Below are positions 10,588-20,521 of a stretch of DNA of 64,000 nucleotides, piece after piece; within the stretch, counting starts at the first letter, position 1; every line of letters begins with the position of its first letter. The DNA lies in assembly GCA_021324775.1 (NCBI GenBank), contig JAJPIM010000002.1, positions 1-64,000 of the forward strand. The letters are read 5' to 3'. This DNA is from Gemmatimonadota bacterium (GTDB lineage Bacteria; Gemmatimonadota; Gemmatimonadetes; Gemmatimonadales; Gemmatimonadaceae). The translations under genes were made by a program, and so were the position numbers. The notes beneath the pieces were generated by a model. The model was given only the letters and a program-made list of their open reading frames with translations, made no database searches and had not been told where the DNA came from.

Positions 10588-11367
10588 ATGCCATCCACCC
10601 CGTGGCCTCGGCCAGTGCTGGCGGCGAACTGGAAGATGAATCTCGGTCCGGCCGAAGCCCGGCAGTTCATGGCGGCGTACCTGGCCCAACCGCCGGCACG
10701 CCACGCGGGATCAATGATCATCTTTCCGCCCGCTGTGTCGCTGGTGGCGGCGCGAGACGCGGCGGCGGCACGTCCCGGCATCCAGTTCGGAGCCCAGAAC
10801 ATTTACTGGGAGGACAAGGGCGCGTTCACGGGCGAGATCTCGGCGCCGCTCGCGCGCGCTGCCGGCGCCACGTGCGTGCTGGTTGGCCACTCCGAGCGCC
10901 GCCACGTCTTCGGCGAGACCGATGAGGAGACCGGGCGCAAATGCGAAGCCGCCGCCCGAACGGGACTCACGCCTGTTCTCTGTGTCGGCGAGACGCTCGG
11001 CCAGCGCGAAGCCGGCGAGACCGAAACAGTCGTGCTCCGCCAGTTGCGCGCCGGGCTCGCCAGACTCACGCGCGAGCAGGTGGCCGGTGCGCTGCTCGCC
11101 TACGAGCCTGTCTGGGCGATCGGCACCGGCCGCACGGCCACACCCGCGGATGCCAGCACCACGCACGCCGCACTGCGCGTCGCCGTCGGCGTCATACTCG
11201 GCGATCCTCACCATGGGGTGCCGATCCTGTATGGCGGCAGCGTCAACCCCGGCAATGCCGCTGCACTTCTCGCGGCGCCCGGCGTCGACGGCCTTCTTGT
11301 GGGCGGCGCGAGTCTCGATCCCGCCTCGTGGGCCGCGATCGCTGCATCGGGCGAGCGGCCAGATTGA
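10588..11367 (+). CDS. tpiA: Triosephosphate isomerase
   Basis: Interconverts dihydroxyacetone phosphate and glyceraldehyde-3-phosphate. 259 residues. Catalytic lysine is in AANWKMN (K16), histidine in VGHSERR, and glutamate in AYEPVWAIGTG, followed by the phosphate-binding YGGSVNP loop. ATG 10588 is preferred over GTG 10585, one codon upstream. It begins 39 bases after pgk and belongs to the same cluster; secG follows, a common arrangement in bacteria. Confidence 0.96.
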   Translation: MPSTPWPRPVLAANWKMNLGPAEARQFMAAYLAQPPARHAGSMIIFPPAVSLVAARDAAAARPGIQFGAQNIYWEDKGAFTGEISAPLARAAGATCVLVGHSERRHVFGETDEETGRKCEAAARTGLTPVLCVGETLGQREAGETETVVLRQLRAGLARLTREQVAGALLAYEPVWAIGTGRTATPADASTTHAALRVAVGVILGDPHHGVPILYGGSVNPGNAAALLAAPGVDGLLVGGASLDPASWAAIAASGERPD

Positions 11368-11453
11368 CCGCCATCGTGCATCGGCGCGGCCTTGATCCAC
11401 GCTGTCATCACCGGCAAGTTTGATGACTGGGGATTTCTCACAATCTGCTGACA

Positions 11454-11924
11454 ATGTTTCAGAAGCTGCTCCTGACCCTGCTGATCATCGATAGTTTCGT
11501 GCTGGCCGCCGCCGTGCTCCTTCAGAGCGGCAAGGGCACCGGCATGGCCGCCAGCTTCGGCGGCGTGAGCTCCTCCCCCGACGCATTCATCGGGACGCGC
11601 CAGGCGGGTAACCTGCTCACCAAGATCGGCTGGTGGTCGGGCGGCATCTTTCTCGCGATCGCCCTGATGCTGCAGATCGCGTCGGCGCGCGCGCGTGTTC
11701 CGAAGTCGGTGCTGGACCAGGCAGTCACGCCACCGCCGGCGGCACCCGCCACTCCCGCCCCAGCCTCGGCGGCGCCCGCCCTTCCGTTCCAGCCGGCTCC
11801 GTCGGCTGCTCCTGGTGCGGCACCGGGTGCGGGGGCGCCTGCCACTCCGTCACCCGCGCCCGCGAAGAGCGCTCCCGCAGGGAGCGCTCCCGCAGGGCAG
11901 CCGGCACCGCAGTCGAAGCCATAG
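11454..11924 (+). CDS. secG: Protein-export membrane protein SecG with Pro/Ala-rich tail
   Basis: Auxiliary subunit of the SecYEG translocon. The first ~85 residues are a typical SecG: a hydrophobic helix (about 4-22), QSGKGTGMAASFGG, then a second helix (about 62-80). The remaining ~70 residues are almost only Pro, Ala, Ser and Gly and end in a short tandem repeat (SAPAG twice). SecG proteins are usually 75-110 residues, so the 156-residue length is due to this tail. A CACAAT hexamer nine bases upstream of the ATG could serve as a -10. Confidence 0.9.
   Translation: MFQKLLLTLLIIDSFVLAAAVLLQSGKGTGMAASFGGVSSSPDAFIGTRQAGNLLTKIGWWSGGIFLAIALMLQIASARARVPKSVLDQAVTPPPAAPATPAPASAAPALPFQPAPSAAPGAAPGAGAPATPSPAPAKSAPAGSAPAGQPAPQSKP
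11868..11897 (+). repeat. Two perfect 15-bp tandem copies in secG
   Basis: AGCGCTCCCGCAGGG occurs twice head to tail and encodes SAPAG-SAPAG within the low-complexity SecG tail. The unit is a multiple of three, so copy-number change would keep the frame. Confidence 0.9.
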
Positions 11925-12026
11925 ACGTGCGCCGCGGCCAGGAAACGAATCGGCTTCAACACGCCGCCCGCCGCGACCGTCCGGTTCCCACCTCTCATTC
12001 CGCGGCAACGTGATGGCGGTCTTGCA

Positions 12027-13193
12027 ATGGTAGACCGCTCGATGGAACCAGGGTTTCTCCTCCTCGAGGACGGAACCCTTTTTCGTGGCCGTATTCGCGC
12101 GGGATCAGCACCGCGGGCCGCCGAGGTCGTGTTCACGACCAACATGACCGGCTATCAGGAAGTCTTTACGGATCCGTCGTACGATGGCCAGATCGTAGTG
12201 CTGACCGCCCCGCAGATCGGCAACTACGGCATCAACCAGGAAGACCCCGAATCCGCGCGGCCGCAGATCGCGGGCGTCGTCGTGCGCGAGTTGTCGGCAT
12301 CGCATTCGAACTGGCGCGCGACCGGCTCACTCGACGCGTGGCTCGGCGAGGCACAAGTCCCAATTCTGACCGGCGTTGATACGAGGCGCCTCACGCGGCA
12401 TCTCAGGTCCGATGGCGTGATGCGCGGGGTGGTGATGCCGGGGACGGACGCCAGCGACACCGCACGAGCCGCGTTGGCGGCGTGCCCGGCGATGGAAGGA
12501 CTCGATCTCGCGTCCCGCGTCTCGACCCGACAGCCATACACATGGGGCGATCCCGGTGCGCCACGGCACGTGGTCGCGTACGACTACGGTATCAAGCGCA
12601 ATATCCTGCGACTCTTCGACAGCCACGGCTGCCGAGTCACCGTGGTGCCCGCGACCACACCGGCCGAGGCGGTCCTGGAGCGTCGCCCGGACGGGGTCTT
12701 CCTGTCGAACGGTCCGGGGGATCCCGCCGCGGTAGCGTACGCACCCCGGGCCGTGCGGGCGATCGCGCGAGCGGGCGTGCCCATTTTCGGGATCTGTCTC
12801 GGCCATCAACTGATCGGCCTGACATTCGGGGGCCAGACCGCCAAGATGCCGTTCGGCCACCATGGCGGAAATCATCCAGTGCGCGAGCTGGCCACCGGAA
12901 TCGTCTCCATCACGTCACAGAACCATGGTTTTGCGGTCGAGGGCACCGCGGACGGGATCCCGGGAGCACCCGGGCTCGCAGTTACACACCTCAACCTCAA
13001 CGACGGGACTGTGGAGGGGGTCCGCCACCGGGAGCTGCCGATCTTTGCGGTCCAGTATCACCCCGAGGCGGCCCCGGGCCCGCATGATGCCCGCCCTCTC
13101 TTCGACGTGTTCCTGGCCAGTATGGGCGCTACGGGCCGGGCCGGCGGGTCCGGAAGGGGTGCACTCCCTGAGGCGAGTGAGCCAAGCTCTTGA
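12027..13193 (+). CDS. carA: Carbamoyl-phosphate synthase small (glutaminase) subunit
   Basis: Hydrolyses glutamine and passes ammonia to CarB for carbamoyl phosphate synthesis (arginine and pyrimidines). 388 residues. The N-terminal CarA domain ([22 protein letters not shown]) is followed by a class I amidotransferase domain with nucleophile C257 in FGICLGHQ, and H345/E347 in YHPEA. ATG 12042 (residue 6) is a possible shorter start. The large subunit carB is not next to it and not in this window. A GC hairpin follows 38 bases after the stop, so carA appears to end its transcript. Confidence 0.96.
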   Translation: MVDRSMEPGFLLLEDGTLFRGRIRAGSAPRAAEVVFTTNMTGYQEVFTDPSYDGQIVVLTAPQIGNYGINQEDPESARPQIAGVVVRELSASHSNWRATGSLDAWLGEAQVPILTGVDTRRLTRHLRSDGVMRGVVMPGTDASDTARAALAACPAMEGLDLASRVSTRQPYTWGDPGAPRHVVAYDYGIKRNILRLFDSHGCRVTVVPATTPAEAVLERRPDGVFLSNGPGDPAAVAYAPRAVRAIARAGVPIFGICLGHQLIGLTFGGQTAKMPFGHHGGNHPVRELATGIVSITSQNHGFAVEGTADGIPGAPGLAVTHLNLNDGTVEGVRHRELPIFAVQYHPEAAPGPHDARPLFDVFLASMGATGRAGGSGRGALPEASEPSS

Positions 13194-13230
13194 CGCGTAA
13201 TAAGTAACGTCATAGCTTCGACGACGAGGT

Positions 13231-13253
13231 GGGGGCCGATCCGGCCCCCCTTT
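13231..13253 (+). terminator. Hairpin terminator after carA
   Basis: GGGGGCCG (13231-13238) pairs with CGGCCCCC (13242-13249) across a three-base loop. C and TTT follow. The stem is strong and the T-tract short, so it is probably an intrinsic terminator of modest efficiency separating carA from the HU gene. Confidence 0.6.
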
Positions 13254-13283
13254 GCACTAAGTCGAGTACCACGCACGCGTCCC

Positions 13284-13289
13284 TACGCT
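13284..13289 (+). promoter_or_regulatory. Possible -10 element for the HU-family gene
   Basis: TACGCT ends 11 bases before the ATG at 13301. It follows the carA terminator, where a new promoter is needed. The match is weak and there is no convincing -35. Confidence 0.3.
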
Positions 13290-13300
13290 GGGGTCCACAA

Positions 13301-13621
13301 ATGACCAAAGCCGACCTCGTCGAGCACGTCACGACCCAGATCGCGCGCACTGCGGGGCCCATGATCTCCAAGAAAGATTGTGCCCGCGTAGTGGACTCTT
13401 TTTTGGATGCGATCAAGGACGCGCTACGGGAGCAGCACAATATCGAGGTGCGAGGGTTCGGCACCTTCAAGATCCGCCAGCGCAAGACACGCATGGCGCG
13501 CAACCCACGCACTGGCGCTCCCGTGGAGGTTTCGGCCCGGCCCGTGCCGGTGTTCAAGCCCTCGAAGGAGTTGCGAGCGCTCGTCGCGCGCGTGCCGATC
13601 TCGGAGTTGTCCGAGGCGTAG
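13301..13621 (+). CDS. HU/IHF-family DNA-binding protein
   Basis: Small nucleoid protein that bends DNA. 106 residues from ATG 13301. It has the N-terminal helical dimerisation part (MTKADLVEHVT), the GFGTFKIRQRKTRMARNPRTG signature region (split here around GFGTF and ARNPRTG), and the VPVFKPSKEL segment that ends the fold. An in-frame upstream GTG adds 24 residues overlapping the terminator and is rejected. Whether it acts as HU or as an IHF-like subunit cannot be read from the sequence. Confidence 0.94.
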   Translation: MTKADLVEHVTTQIARTAGPMISKKDCARVVDSFLDAIKDALREQHNIEVRGFGTFKIRQRKTRMARNPRTGAPVEVSARPVPVFKPSKELRALVARVPISELSEA

Positions 13622-13631
13622 CCGTAGGGCT

Positions 13632-13645
13632 CGCCCTCGAGGGCG
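13632..13645 (+). terminator. Short palindrome between the HU gene and moaD
   Basis: CGCCCTCGAGGGCG is a perfect 14-base palindrome (stem CGCCC/GGGCG, loop TCGA) ten bases after the HU-gene stop. There is no T-tract, so it may be an mRNA 3'-end stabiliser or a weak, factor-dependent terminator. Confidence 0.35.
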
Positions 13646-13665
13646 TAAGCCTATGTGGGGCTCGG

Positions 13666-13929
13666 ATGTACATTTCGGGCGTGCCTCCCGCGACCGTCAC
13701 CGTCCTGCTTTTCGCATCGTACGCTGATGCGTTCGGCCGGCCGCGTGTGGAGGTACCGCTAGCCGCAAGAGCCACGGTTGCGGATCTGGTGACGCAACTC
13801 CGCGATGGGCATGCCGCCGACCTGCCCCCGCGTCCGCTCGTCGCCATCAACCAGGAATACGCCGCGTACGATCGCGTCATCGAAGCAGGGGACGAGATCG
13901 CCCTGATTCCCCCGGTGGCCGGCGGATGA
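13666..13929 (+). CDS. moaD: Molybdopterin synthase sulfur carrier MoaD
   Basis: Ubiquitin-fold sulfur carrier whose C-terminal thiocarboxylate donates sulfur to form molybdopterin dithiolene. 87 residues ending in the diagnostic VAGG; LLFASYADAFG and VAINQEY match MoaD. ATG 13666 is used; GTG 13681 would trim five residues. The stop overlaps moaE (ATGA), giving a coupled moaD-moaE-moaA unit. Confidence 0.9.
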   Translation: MYISGVPPATVTVLLFASYADAFGRPRVEVPLAARATVADLVTQLRDGHAADLPPRPLVAINQEYAAYDRVIEAGDEIALIPPVAGG

Positions 13930-14411
13930 CCGCCTCCCCGGGCAACGGACGGTGTCATGCCGCCTTGGTGGACCAGCCGATCGACACGGCCGGGTTGCTC
14001 CGCGCCGTGGCCGATCCGGGGGCGGGTGCCACCGCGCTGTTCCTCGGCACGGTCCGCAACGTGCACGAGGGGCGATCGGTCATGGGAATCGATTACCAGG
14101 CCTATGCTGCCATGGCGACCCGGCACCTGGCCGCGATCGTCGCGGAGGCCAGCCAGCGTTACGGCACCTGCGGGATCTCGGCCGAGCATCGTGTTGGGTA
14201 TCTTGCACTCGGCGAGATCAGCGTCGCGATTGCCGCGTCGCACGAGCGCCGCTCACCGGCATTTGCGGCGGCGCGGTACGTCATCGAGGAGATCAAACGG
14301 CGCCTGCCGATCTGGAAGCGCGAGCACTACGCCGATGGTACGCGGGAGTGGGTCGATCCGGTGAATGAGAGGACGATGGTCGTCTCCGCCCATGCGGAGG
14401 AGGTTCCATGA
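13926..14411 (+). CDS. moaE: Molybdopterin synthase catalytic subunit MoaE
   Basis: Catalytic partner of MoaD that converts cyclic pyranopterin monophosphate to molybdopterin. 161 residues with the conserved FLGTVRN, YQAYAAMA, EHRVGYLALGE and IKRRLPIWKREHY segments; the lysines of the last motif line the active site. It is coupled to both neighbours by ATGA overlaps. Confidence 0.95.
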   Translation: MTASPGNGRCHAALVDQPIDTAGLLRAVADPGAGATALFLGTVRNVHEGRSVMGIDYQAYAAMATRHLAAIVAEASQRYGTCGISAEHRVGYLALGEISVAIAASHERRSPAFAAARYVIEEIKRRLPIWKREHYADGTREWVDPVNERTMVVSAHAEEVP

Positions 14412-15412
14412 TTCCCACGGCGACTCCGGCCACGGAGGCGCTGCGCGATCAATTCGGGCGCCGGATCGAGTATCTCCGGATCTCGGTGACCGACCGCTGC
14501 AACTTCCGGTGTGTCTACTGTATGCCGCGCGAGGGGCTACCCTGGCTGCCGAAGGCCGAGATCCTCTCGTACGAGGAGATAGCGGAGGTCGTCCGCCAGT
14601 TGGCGCCGCTCGGATTGCGGCGGCTGCGCATCACCGGCGGTGAGCCCACGATCAGGCCCGAGTTGCCGCGGCTGGTGCAGATGCTGCGCGCGATTCCCGG
14701 GATCGAGGACATCGCGCTCTCGACCAATGGCGTCCGGCTTCCGCAGGTCGCCGGCTTGCTGCGAGAGGCGGGACTGGATCGGGTCAACATGAGCGCCGAC
14801 AGCCTGCGCGCGGAGCGCATCGTCTGGACCGCGCGGCGGGATCTCAAGTTCGATCCCATCCGATCCGCGCTCGCCGCCGAGGAGGCGGGATTGGCGCCGC
14901 TCAAGATCAACGTCGTCGTCATGCGGGGGATCAACGATGACGAGATCGAGGATTTCGCGCGGCTCACTCTCACTCATCCGTGGCACATCCGGTTCATCGA
15001 GTTGATGCCCGTCGGGGAAATGCGCGAGCTGACCTGGGATCATGTCGTTCCTTCCGACGAGATCGTGGCGCGCATCCGTGCGCTCGGCGAGTTGGCGCCA
15101 TCCGATGGCCCGGCGCGCGGCAATGGGCCTGCGGTGTACTACCGCCTCTCGGGTGCCAGTGGGACCGTGGGCGTGATCTCGCCCCTCACGCACACGTACT
15201 GCGCGGCGTGCAACCGCGTGCGCCTCACCGCGGACGGCCATCTGCGAACCTGCCTGTTCGGCGATCACATGGTCGATCTGCGCACGCCGCTGCGCGCGGG
15301 GATCCCGCTCGCGTCGTCGTTCCGTGCGGCGCTCGCCGGCAAGCCGCTCGAGCACAACCTGTTGCAGATGCGCGTTGGCGGACTGCGCGCGCTCTCGCAA
15401 GTTGGGGGCTGA
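14408..15412 (+). CDS. moaA: GTP 3',8-cyclase MoaA (radical SAM)
   Basis: First step of molybdenum cofactor synthesis: radical rearrangement of GTP. 334 residues. The N-terminal cluster motif is C31-x3-C35-x2-C38 in TDRCNFRCVYCMP. The C-terminal cluster uses C265, C268 and C282 (CAACNRVRLT, RTCLFGD). The protein ends in GG, as MoaA does. TGGEP and DSL-type SAM motifs are present. moaC is not in this window. ATGA overlap with moaE. Confidence 0.95.
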   Translation: MIPTATPATEALRDQFGRRIEYLRISVTDRCNFRCVYCMPREGLPWLPKAEILSYEEIAEVVRQLAPLGLRRLRITGGEPTIRPELPRLVQMLRAIPGIEDIALSTNGVRLPQVAGLLREAGLDRVNMSADSLRAERIVWTARRDLKFDPIRSALAAEEAGLAPLKINVVVMRGINDDEIEDFARLTLTHPWHIRFIELMPVGEMRELTWDHVVPSDEIVARIRALGELAPSDGPARGNGPAVYYRLSGASGTVGVISPLTHTYCAACNRVRLTADGHLRTCLFGDHMVDLRTPLRAGIPLASSFRAALAGKPLEHNLLQMRVGGLRALSQVGG

Positions 15413-16360
<948 letters not shown>

Positions 16361-16375
16361 CGGCACGGACCACCA

Positions 16376-17029
16376 ATGTGGTGGCTCAGCCTCTACCGGT
16401 CGACGATCGGGAAAAAAGTGATCATGGCAGTCACGGGACTGGTCATGGCCGGTTTCCTCGTGCTGCACATGGCGGGCAACCTGCAGGCCTTTGACGGGCC
16501 CGCCCGGATCAACGGTTACAGCGCATTCCTGCACGGAACGGGGGAGCTGCTCTGGCTGGTCCGGGTGGTGTTGTTGGTGGCGGTGGCGCTCCACATCGAT
16601 GCCGCCATCCAGCTGACCCGTATCGCGCGGGCCGCGAGGCCGCAGGACTACGCTGAGCGCCGCGTGCAGGTCTCGACCATCGCGTCGCGAAGCCTGCGCT
16701 GGGGCGGGGTCGTCCTCGCCGTGTTCATCGTGTTTCACATCCTGCACATGACCACCGGAACCGTGCACCCGTCGTTCACGCCGGGCGATGTGTACCACAA
16801 CCTCGTGGCGGGCTTCCGGGTCTGGCCGGTCGCGGTGTTCTACCTGGTCGCGATGGCGGCGCTCGGTCTTCACCTCTATCACGGCGTCTGGAGTTCCGCA
16901 CGGACCCTCGGGATCGTCCACCCGAATCCGCAACCGCTGCACCGGCCGGTGGCGGTCGTCGTGGCGGTCGTCGTGGCCGCCGGGTTCGCGCTCATCCCGA
17001 TCGCCGTGCTGGCCGGGTGGCTGCGGTGA
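16376..17029 (+). CDS. sdhC: Succinate dehydrogenase cytochrome b558-type membrane anchor
   Basis: Di-haem membrane anchor passing electrons from SdhAB to menaquinone. 217 residues with five predicted helices (roughly 15-35, 58-78, 100-122, 142-165 and 185-210). Candidate haem-ligand histidines are in VLHMAGN, VALHID, VFHILHM and GLHLYHG. This single-anchor b558 type normally goes with the gene order C-A-B, as seen here, and needs no sdhD. ATG 16376; it overlaps sdhA. Confidence 0.93.
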   Translation: MWWLSLYRSTIGKKVIMAVTGLVMAGFLVLHMAGNLQAFDGPARINGYSAFLHGTGELLWLVRVVLLVAVALHIDAAIQLTRIARAARPQDYAERRVQVSTIASRSLRWGGVVLAVFIVFHILHMTTGTVHPSFTPGDVYHNLVAGFRVWPVAVFYLVAMAALGLHLYHGVWSSARTLGIVHPNPQPLHRPVAVVVAVVVAAGFALIPIAVLAGWLR

Positions 17030-18954
17030 CGGGGCAGACGCGTGCCGTGAACGCCCGGGTTCCGCCGGGACCGCTCGAGACGAAATGGGAGCGGCACAAG
17101 TTCGACATGAAGCTGGTCAGTCCCGCCAACAAGCGGAAATACACGATCATAGTCGTCGGCACGGGTCTCGCTGGCGCGTCCGCGGCGGCGACGCTGAGTG
17201 AGCTCGGCTACCGCGTGATCGGCATCACGTATCACGACTCGCCCCGGCGAGCGCACAGCATCGCGGCGCAGGGTGGAATCAACGCCGCCAAGAATTATCC
17301 GAATGACGGTGATTCCATCTTCCGCCTCTTCTACGATACGATCAAGGGCGGCGACTTCCGCGCGCGCGAGGCCAACGTCTACCGGCTCGCCGAAGTCAGT
17401 GCCAACATCATCGACCAGTGCGTCGCGCAGGGCGTGCCGTTCGCGCGGGAATACGGTGGCCTCCTGGCCAACCGCTCGTTTGGCGGCGCGCAGGTCTCAC
17501 GCACCTTCTACGCACGTGGCCAGACCGGCCAGCAGCTCCTGCTCGGGGCGTATCAGGCCCTCGAACGCCAGATTGGGCGTGGCGCCGTGGACATGCATCC
17601 GCATATGGAGATGCTCGACCTCCTGGTGATCGATGGGCGGGCGCGCGGCATCGTCGCGCGCGACCTGATCACCGGACAGGTGCAGTCGTTCGTGGGAGAC
17701 GCGGTCGTGCTGGCGACCGGTGGATACGGCAACGTCTTCTATCTCTCGACGAACGCCCGCATGTCGAACGCGACAGCGATCTGGCGGGCGTACAAACGGG
17801 GCGCCGCACTCGCGAACCCCTGCTTTACGCAGATTCACCCGACCTGCATTCCGGTCAGCGGGGACTACCAGTCCAAGCTGACCTTGATGAGCGAGTCGCT
17901 CCGCAACGACGGCCGGGTGTGGGTACCGGCTCGCGGCGGCGATGCGCGTGCGCCGGGCGATATCCCGGAGGCCGAGCGCGATTACTATCTCGAGCGGAAG
18001 TACCCGGCGTTCGGCAATCTTGCGCCCCGCGATATCGCGTCTCGTGCCGCGAAGCAGGTCTGCGACGAGGGACGCGGTGTCGGGCCCGCGGGCCTCGGCG
18101 TGTATCTCGACTTCCGGGATGCGATCCAGCGCCTGGGGGCGGGAACCATCGCTGACCGCTACGGGAATCTCTTCGAGATGTACGAGCGGATCACCGACGA
18201 AGACCCGTACCGCGTGCCGATGCGGATCTATCCGGCGGTGCACTACACCATGGGCGGTCTGTGGGTGGATTACAACCTGATGAGCACCGTCCCCGGGCTG
18301 CACGTGATCGGCGAGGCGAACTTCTCGGATCATGGTGCGAACCGTCTCGGTGCCAGCGCGCTGATGCAGGGGCTCGCCGATGGGTACTTCATCCTGCCCT
18401 ACACCATCGGCGACTATCTCGCATCGGCCAAGCTGGCGCGTGTCGAGGCCAACGGCCCCGAGGTCCGTGCGATCGAGGCCGACGTCGCGCAGCGGACGCA
18501 GCGCCTGCTTGCGATCAAGGGGCGCCGTACCGTCGACGCGTTCCATCGCCAGCTCGGCCGCATCGTCTGGGAGAAGTGCGGCATGGCGCGCAATGACGCG
18601 GGGCTGCGGGAGGCGCTGGCCGAGATTCCGCAGCTTCGCGCCGAGTTCTGGGAGAACGTCGCCGTGCCGGGTACGGGCGAGTCGCTCAATCAGGCGCTGG
18701 AAAAGGCGGGACGCGTGGCGGACTTCCTGGAGCTGGCGGAGCTCATGTGCCTCGACGCGCTCCAACGCACGGAATCGTGTGGCGCGCATTTCAGGGAAGA
18801 GAGCCAGACCGCCGACGGCGAAGCGCTGCGCGACGACGAGCATTTCGCCTACGCGGCGGCATGGCAATACGCGGGAGAGGGCAATGCGCCTCTGGTGGCG
18901 AAGGAGCCGCTCGCCTTCGAGACGGTGCACCTCAGCCAGCGGAGCTACAAGTGA
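17026..18954 (+). CDS. sdhA: Succinate dehydrogenase/fumarate reductase flavoprotein subunit
   Basis: Oxidises succinate to fumarate on covalently bound FAD. 642 residues from GTG 17026, which overlaps the sdhC stop (GTGA); GTG 17017 is a less likely start. [10 protein letters not shown] binds FAD. The histidine in [14 protein letters not shown] is the covalent FAD site, and HPTCIPVSG and the NRLGASAL region complete the active site. The long form with extended C-terminus is typical of b558-linked enzymes. Confidence 0.96.
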   Translation: MTGQTRAVNARVPPGPLETKWERHKFDMKLVSPANKRKYTIIVVGTGLAGASAAATLSELGYRVIGITYHDSPRRAHSIAAQGGINAAKNYPNDGDSIFRLFYDTIKGGDFRAREANVYRLAEVSANIIDQCVAQGVPFAREYGGLLANRSFGGAQVSRTFYARGQTGQQLLLGAYQALERQIGRGAVDMHPHMEMLDLLVIDGRARGIVARDLITGQVQSFVGDAVVLATGGYGNVFYLSTNARMSNATAIWRAYKRGAALANPCFTQIHPTCIPVSGDYQSKLTLMSESLRNDGRVWVPARGGDARAPGDIPEAERDYYLERKYPAFGNLAPRDIASRAAKQVCDEGRGVGPAGLGVYLDFRDAIQRLGAGTIADRYGNLFEMYERITDEDPYRVPMRIYPAVHYTMGGLWVDYNLMSTVPGLHVIGEANFSDHGANRLGASALMQGLADGYFILPYTIGDYLASAKLARVEANGPEVRAIEADVAQRTQRLLAIKGRRTVDAFHRQLGRIVWEKCGMARNDAGLREALAEIPQLRAEFWENVAVPGTGESLNQALEKAGRVADFLELAELMCLDALQRTESCGAHFREESQTADGEALRDDEHFAYAAAWQYAGEGNAPLVAKEPLAFETVHLSQRSYK

Positions 18955-19007
18955 GCGCCCCGAACCCCGAGTCGCCCCGGCGCGCCCCGCGCGGGCACAG
19001 GCGCTAG

Positions 19008-19781
19008 GTGGACTTCACGCTGCGCGTGTGGCGCCAGGCCGCGCCGGGAACGCCGGGGCGGTTCGTGGATTACCCGGCGCCCGGCATCAGTCCCGATGCC
19101 TCGTTCCTCGAGATGCTGGATGTCGTCAACGAACGCCTGATCGAGCAAGGGCACGAGCCGATCGCCTTCAGCCACGATTGCCGCGAGGGCATCTGCGGTT
19201 CATGCGCGATGATGATCGACGGCGTGGCGCACGGGCCCGTGGCCGGGGCGGCGGCGTGCCAGGTGCATATGCGGAGTTTCCGGACGGGCGCCCGGGTGAC
19301 GATCGAGCCGTGGCGCTCGGTCGCGTTCCCGGTAATCAAGGATCTCGTCACCGACCGGTCGGCGCTCGACCGGATCATCCAGGCGGGCGGGTTCATCACC
19401 GCGCCGACCGGCGGCGCGCGAGACGCCAATGAGATTCTCGTACCGAAGGATGCCGCGGACGCGGCGATGGACGCCGCCTCGTGCATTGGATGCGGGGCGT
19501 GTGTCGCCGCCTGCCCCAATGGCTCGGCCTCGCTGTTCACCGCCGCCAAACTGACGCACCTCGGATTGCTTCCGCAGGGACAGCCCGAACGCAGCCGGCG
19601 GACGCTTGGCATGGTCGCACAAATGGACCGCGAGCACTTCGGCCACTGCACGTTGTTCGGGGAATGCCAGGACGCGTGTCCGAAGCAGATCAGCATCGAC
19701 GCGATTGCGCGGATGAATCGCGACTACCTGCACGCGGTCATCACGGCCCGTCCGGAGCGCAGCGGGGGCGGCACCGGCTAG
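19008..19781 (+). CDS. sdhB: Succinate dehydrogenase iron-sulfur subunit
   Basis: Carries electrons from FAD to the membrane anchor. 257 residues. 2Fe-2S ligands C58, C63, C66 and C84 ([11 protein letters not shown]). Further clusters use C159, C162, C165 and C169 ([12 protein letters not shown]) and C214, C220 and C224 ([12 protein letters not shown]). GTG 19008 begins 53 bases after sdhA. The spacer contains a tiny frame overlapping the sdhA stop that looks non-functional. Last gene of mdh-sdhCAB; dcd converges from the other side. Confidence 0.95.
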   Translation: MDFTLRVWRQAAPGTPGRFVDYPAPGISPDASFLEMLDVVNERLIEQGHEPIAFSHDCREGICGSCAMMIDGVAHGPVAGAAACQVHMRSFRTGARVTIEPWRSVAFPVIKDLVTDRSALDRIIQAGGFITAPTGGARDANEILVPKDAADAAMDAASCIGCGACVAACPNGSASLFTAAKLTHLGLLPQGQPERSRRTLGMVAQMDREHFGHCTLFGECQDACPKQISIDAIARMNRDYLHAVITARPERSGGGTG

Positions 19782-19819
19782 CCATAGTACAAGGCCTGTC
19801 GTCGAGGGCGGCGGGCGGC

Positions 19820-19835
19820 GCCGTTCGGGAACGGC
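19820..19835. terminator. Hairpin between convergent sdhB and dcd
   Basis: GCCGTT/AACGGC with loop CGGG lies between the two converging genes. It is followed by a second possible pairing of GGCCAC (19833) with GTGGCC. Neither strand has a T-tract, so bidirectional termination is only a guess from position. Confidence 0.3.
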
Positions 19836-19883
19836 CACATTCCGGCCCCGCGCTCGTGGTGGCCGGCTCCTGACTAAGGCCGG

Positions 19884-20438
19884 TCAGAGCCTCGGTAGTG
19901 TGACGCCCTGCTGGCCCTGGTATTTCCCCTTCTTGTCCTTGTACGAGACCTCGGGCATCTCGTCGCCTTTGAAGAACAACACCTGCGCGATGCCTTCTTT
20001 GGCGTAGACGCGCGCGGGGAGCGGCGTGGTGTTGGAGATCTCCAGCGTCACGAAGCCCTCCCACTCCGGCTCGAACGGGGTGACGTTGACGATGAGGCCG
20101 CACCGGGCATACGTGGATTTCCCGACACAGATCGTCATCACGTCGCGGGGAATCCGGAAATATTCGACCGACCGGGCCAGCGCGAACGAGTTGGGCGGGA
20201 CCACGCACACCGGACCTTCCCACTCGACGAACGACTTGGGGTCGAAGTTCTTCGGATCGACGATCGAGTTCAACACATTGGTGAAGATCCGGAACTCCGA
20301 CGCGACTCGCATGTCGTATCCGTAGGAGCTCACGCCGTACGAGATGACTCCCTCACGGACCTGCCGGCCCTCGAACGGCTCGATCATTCGGTGTTCGGCC
20401 GCCATGCGCGTGATCCATCGGTCAGCTTGGATTCCCAT
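19884..20438 (-). CDS. dcd: dCTP deaminase
   Basis: Deaminates dCTP to dUTP as a source of dTTP precursors. 184 residues from the ATG at 20438. Contains [15 protein letters not shown], the signature [10 protein letters not shown], and [16 protein letters not shown] with the catalytic glutamate, then [10 protein letters not shown] longer frame starts 13 codons upstream but lacks conservation. It is the only supported gene on the - strand. A TACATT element eight bases upstream could give a leaderless mRNA. Confidence 0.96.
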   Translation of the reverse strand: MGIQADRWITRMAAEHRMIEPFEGRQVREGVISYGVSSYGYDMRVASEFRIFTNVLNSIVDPKNFDPKSFVEWEGPVCVVPPNSFALARSVEYFRIPRDVMTICVGKSTYARCGLIVNVTPFEPEWEGFVTLEISNTTPLPARVYAKEGIAQVLFFKGDEMPEVSYKDKKGKYQGQQGVTLPRL

Positions 20439-20446
20439 GGGCGGCC

Positions 20447-20452
20447 AATGTA
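20447..20452 (-). promoter_or_regulatory. Candidate leaderless -10 element for dcd
   Basis: On the - strand TACATT ends eight bases before the dcd ATG, with no ribosome-binding site between. No -35 is evident. It sits in the 83-bp divergent spacer shared with the methyltransferase gene. Confidence 0.4.
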
Positions 20453-20521
20453 ACCGGACCGCGCCACTTCGCGCCACCGAGCCGCGCGAGCAACTCCGGC
20501 AGGCGCTGCGTACCTTACCTG

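Noticed and set aside
11368-11453. tRNA gene in the tpiA-secG gap
   Set aside because: The 86-base length is suggestive, but I cannot draw an acceptor stem or T-loop (no GGTTCAA-like sequence).
18951-19007. An 18-codon frame between sdhA and sdhB beginning GTGA
   Set aside because: Too short and Arg/Pro-rich, with no conserved feature; probably just spacer.
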